From Hahella sp. HN01 (GTDB taxonomy: Bacteria; Pseudomonadota; Gammaproteobacteria; Pseudomonadales; Oleiphilaceae), in NCBI RefSeq assembly GCF_018986435.1, contig NZ_JAHMIN010000001.1, positions 27,003-91,002 on the forward strand: DNA of 64,000 bases, written 5' to 3'. A program made the position numbers and the translations under genes. Positions 62,173 to 64,000 of this stretch are shown one piece after another (positions within the stretch are counted from its first letter, which is position 1; each line of letters starts with the position of its first letter). Below the pieces are notes generated by a model. The model had not been told where the DNA came from. It searched no databases and saw only the letters and a program-made list of their open reading frames with translations.

Positions 62173-62465
62173 GCGACAGCCTCCTCGTCCGTCCCGTTTT
62201 TAAACCAGTGGTCGAGCCCGGTCAGTCTGAGCGCCTCCAGCAGATTTTCCTGCGCGTCGATCACCCGCCATTGAGGCGGCCCGTAGGGCGCCAGGTGGGC
62301 GATGTTCAGCAGCAGCGTCAGCACCCGGGTGGAAGGATGCGGCGTCTCATCACAGCGGATAAGCACCCGCTCTTCGCCCTGCTCCGCCAACTCGCGGCAG
62401 CGCATCAGAAACGCTTTCTCCGCTTCTGGGCGCAGGGGCCAGGGCATACTCAGAATGACATCCAT
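62169..62465 (-). CDS. STAS-domain-like protein inside the T3SS operon
   Basis: 98 residues. The segment TRVLTLLLNIAHLAPYGPPQ followed by WRVIDAQENLLEALRLTGLDHWF matches the second half of a STAS domain (beta strand, helix, then x-L-x-x-L-x-L-T-G-L-D). The phosphorylatable serine typical of anti-sigma antagonists is not obvious: the equivalent region reads CDETPHPSTRVL. It overlaps genes on both sides by one to four bases and so is integral to the operon, lying between the sycN-like and sctX genes. In Yersinia nothing occupies this place. Role unknown. Confidence 0.6.
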   Translation of the reverse strand: MDVILSMPWPLRPEAEKAFLMRCRELAEQGEERVLIRCDETPHPSTRVLTLLLNIAHLAPYGPPQWRVIDAQENLLEALRLTGLDHWFKNGTDEEAVA

Positions 62466-62842
62466 CAGAGATTACCCAGTTTGCCGGTCAGTTCCTGATA
62501 GCGATAACGCAGTCGGCGGATAGCGCCGTCCAGGAAGTCAATGGACGCCTCGGAGACACTAATGCAAATCGTCATCACCAGACGTCTTTCCCCCATCAGA
62601 CCAGGCTGGATCTGATAATCCGTGGACGTTTGGTAGTGGGTCAGTTGCAACAGCTTTTCGGCGACTTCCTCCACTTCAAACTCCGGTAATTCATAACTGA
62701 GCGACACCGCCAGGCAATCGTCGCGCTGGTCCAGGGTGATGCGCTCGCCGGTTTCGTAGCTCAGTGCGGTGACGCCTTCTCCCACGCCATTGACGCCCAT
62801 GCTGCGACCATAGGCGTTCAACATGTTGTGAATCGCATTCAT
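62465..62842 (-). CDS. sycN: T3SS chaperone, SycN-like
   Basis: 125 residues (SycN 123). The fold of class I secretion chaperones is suggested by the helix AIHNMLNAYGRSMGV, the paired strands ERITLDQRDDCLAVSLSYEL, the helix EVEEVAEKLLQLTHY and the C-terminal helix ASIDFLDGAIRRLRYRYQEL. SycN acts with YscB to escort the gatekeeper YopN. It lies directly downstream of the sctW gene as in Yersinia. Confidence 0.8.
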   Translation of the reverse strand: MNAIHNMLNAYGRSMGVNGVGEGVTALSYETGERITLDQRDDCLAVSLSYELPEFEVEEVAEKLLQLTHYQTSTDYQIQPGLMGERRLVMTICISVSEASIDFLDGAIRRLRYRYQELTGKLGNL

Positions 62843-62885
62843 TATGTCGACTTACTCCTGTTCTGAATTGATCGTCGCCCCGCTC

Positions 62886-63962
62886 TCATTCTTCCTGCTC
62901 CTTGATAAACAGCTGCTCAAGGGCTTCTCTAGAAACGCCCAGCAGGCGTTCCCGGTCGGAGGGGTCGTTGTAGGTTTTTTCGGGAATTTCGCGAAACACT
63001 GTGTCCACTTCCCGTAACAGGTAGATCTGGTTTTCAATGCCCTGCACATTCATTTCCATCGGAATGGAAGCAATCTGGGACGGCTGCACCCAGTCCATGT
63101 CCTTGATGTCCAGCACTTTGCCCATCAGGTCCTGGCCGTCTTTGCAGTCACGCTGCTCGTAGATATCGCGCATGGTTCCCATGATGTCGCAGCATTGCTC
63201 ATGCACGCCGCCCAGCAGCTTGAGCGCATACATGTCGTCCATGATGGCCTTGAGGCGCGACGGTTCAATGGACGGCCCCTGCGCGTTGTAATCGGCGCCC
63301 AGGGCTTTCATCAGGAACTTGCGCACGGTTTCAAAAGGACGCCCTTTATGGCGCTCGACAATGGTTCGATAGGTCTGAGTAATGCCGCCGTAGTTCAGCA
63401 CTGCATCGCGATAGGCGTCCCGCAACATCTGGACGTCCGTCTTCAAACGATCGGCGAACTCAGAAGCGGTCAGCGATACGTTCAGTCCCGCCCGCACCGA
63501 TTCGCCTTTGGTGTTCATCAGTTCCGTGGCGGCGTTTTGAATCAGCTTCAACTGCTCCGTTTTATCCGCTCCGCCGGCCTTGGCCTCTTTCTCCAGCACC
63601 TGCAAGGCCACGAATTGCAATGTCGGATCTTTGGAGAATTCCTCCAACCGTCGCATCAATTGCTGAGGGGTGGAAGGAAAGTTACTGGCCATGCGCTCAA
63701 TGAGCACTTTCATTTTGACGTTCTTCAGCAAGTCGGGAACCTGATCCATCATCTCCCGAATTTTCTCGATCAGGATCTGCTGAGTGTTCTCTTTCTTGCC
63801 GGTGGACATTTCCCGCCGCGCCAACGTTTTCTCCGCTCGCTCCTTGAACAGAAGGGACACTTCCTCTTTGGCGTCTTCCAGTAAAGAGGACGCGCTCTGT
63901 TTCACCTGCACATTTTCCCCGTGCAGCTTGCCCTGTCGGGTAACCGCTTCATTCGTGGACAT
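62886..63962 (-). CDS. sctW: T3SS gatekeeper SctW (YopN-TyeA fusion type)
   Basis: 358 residues. The N-terminal ~270 residues resemble YopN/PopN (chaperone-binding start, then helical repeats such as SLLFKERAEKTLARREM and LRDAYRDAVLNYGGI). The C-terminal ~90 residues (DLMGKVLDIKDMDWVQPSQI, FFREIPEKTY-like VFREIPEKTYNDP and RERLLGVSREALEQLF) correspond to TyeA, so the two Yersinia proteins are one chain here, as in MxiC/InvE-type gatekeepers. It plugs the export gate until host contact. It is the first gene of this operon, 38 bases from the right edge; the ATPase operon is expected to start beyond it. Confidence 0.88.
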   Translation of the reverse strand: MSTNEAVTRQGKLHGENVQVKQSASSLLEDAKEEVSLLFKERAEKTLARREMSTGKKENTQQILIEKIREMMDQVPDLLKNVKMKVLIERMASNFPSTPQQLMRRLEEFSKDPTLQFVALQVLEKEAKAGGADKTEQLKLIQNAATELMNTKGESVRAGLNVSLTASEFADRLKTDVQMLRDAYRDAVLNYGGITQTYRTIVERHKGRPFETVRKFLMKALGADYNAQGPSIEPSRLKAIMDDMYALKLLGGVHEQCCDIMGTMRDIYEQRDCKDGQDLMGKVLDIKDMDWVQPSQIASIPMEMNVQGIENQIYLLREVDTVFREIPEKTYNDPSDRERLLGVSREALEQLFIKEQEE

Positions 63963-64000
63963 CGACCCGCTCTGCAGAACAGGCGCGCTGGTCCGGTTGA

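Overview
The window comes from the chromosome of a marine gammaproteobacterium, most likely a Hahella species or close relative. Mixed codon usage at a GC content in the low-to-mid 50s (my estimate), RapA, PlsB, PtsP (EI-Ntr), a CrbS/CrbR-type acetate switch, a Marinobacter/Hahella-type fatty acyl-CoA reductase and a Ysc-family type III secretion system (T3SS) all fit. I see no rRNA, tRNA, transposase or CRISPR array.

Layout. 0.2-4.0 kb: a tight operon of an adenylation-domain enzyme, a six-helix membrane flavoprotein-like oxidoreductase and an enoyl-CoA hydratase; the first two look like the two halves of the fungal protein TmpL. 4.2-11.2 kb: a PilZ protein, a VOC-fold protein, a CBS/DUF294 nucleotidyltransferase with a DnaQ-type exonuclease, and RapA. 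11.2-14.5 kb: an SCP2-like protein with an iron-dependent alcohol dehydrogenase, and an XRE regulator divergent from a small membrane protein. 14.5-15.2 kb: no protein genes, but three tandem GGA-rich small RNA genes on the minus strand. Each has a terminator, a -10 box and a GacA-type upstream element at identical spacing, so they look like a CsrB/RsmZ-type cluster. 15.2-21.8 kb: WG-repeat protein, AlaX, DUF2288, RtcB with a 52-residue basic protein, several small unknown genes (one behind a good sigma-54 promoter) and PpnP.

21.8-30.5 kb: an acetate module (symporter with DUF4212 subunit, CrbS/MxtR-type sensor kinase, CrbR/ErdR-type regulator, acetyl-CoA synthetase). An identical 14-base dyad lies upstream of the symporter and acs genes. 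30.8-35.6 kb: fatty acyl-CoA reductase and an alpha/beta hydrolase, divergent from a methyltransferase and a DUF2156 acyltransferase-like protein. 35.7-43.8 kb: MurI, NudC, a GldA/F/G-type ABC system and PlsB. 44-49.4 kb: a second NarL-type regulator, a hybrid kinase and PtsP. 49.6-55.7 kb: an SRAP gene broken by an in-frame amber codon, followed by mostly unrecognised genes.

55.8-64 kb: part of a T3SS, all on the minus strand. The first transcription unit is SctW, a SycN-like chaperone, a STAS-like protein, SctX, SctY and SctV, ending at a strong terminator. The second is an LcrG-like protein, a short tip/filament protein, an LcrH-type chaperone and two translocators. Ring, needle and ATPase genes must lie beyond the right edge. 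Gac/Rsm RNAs control secretion in related bacteria, so the RNA cluster and the T3SS may be functionally linked, but that is inference.
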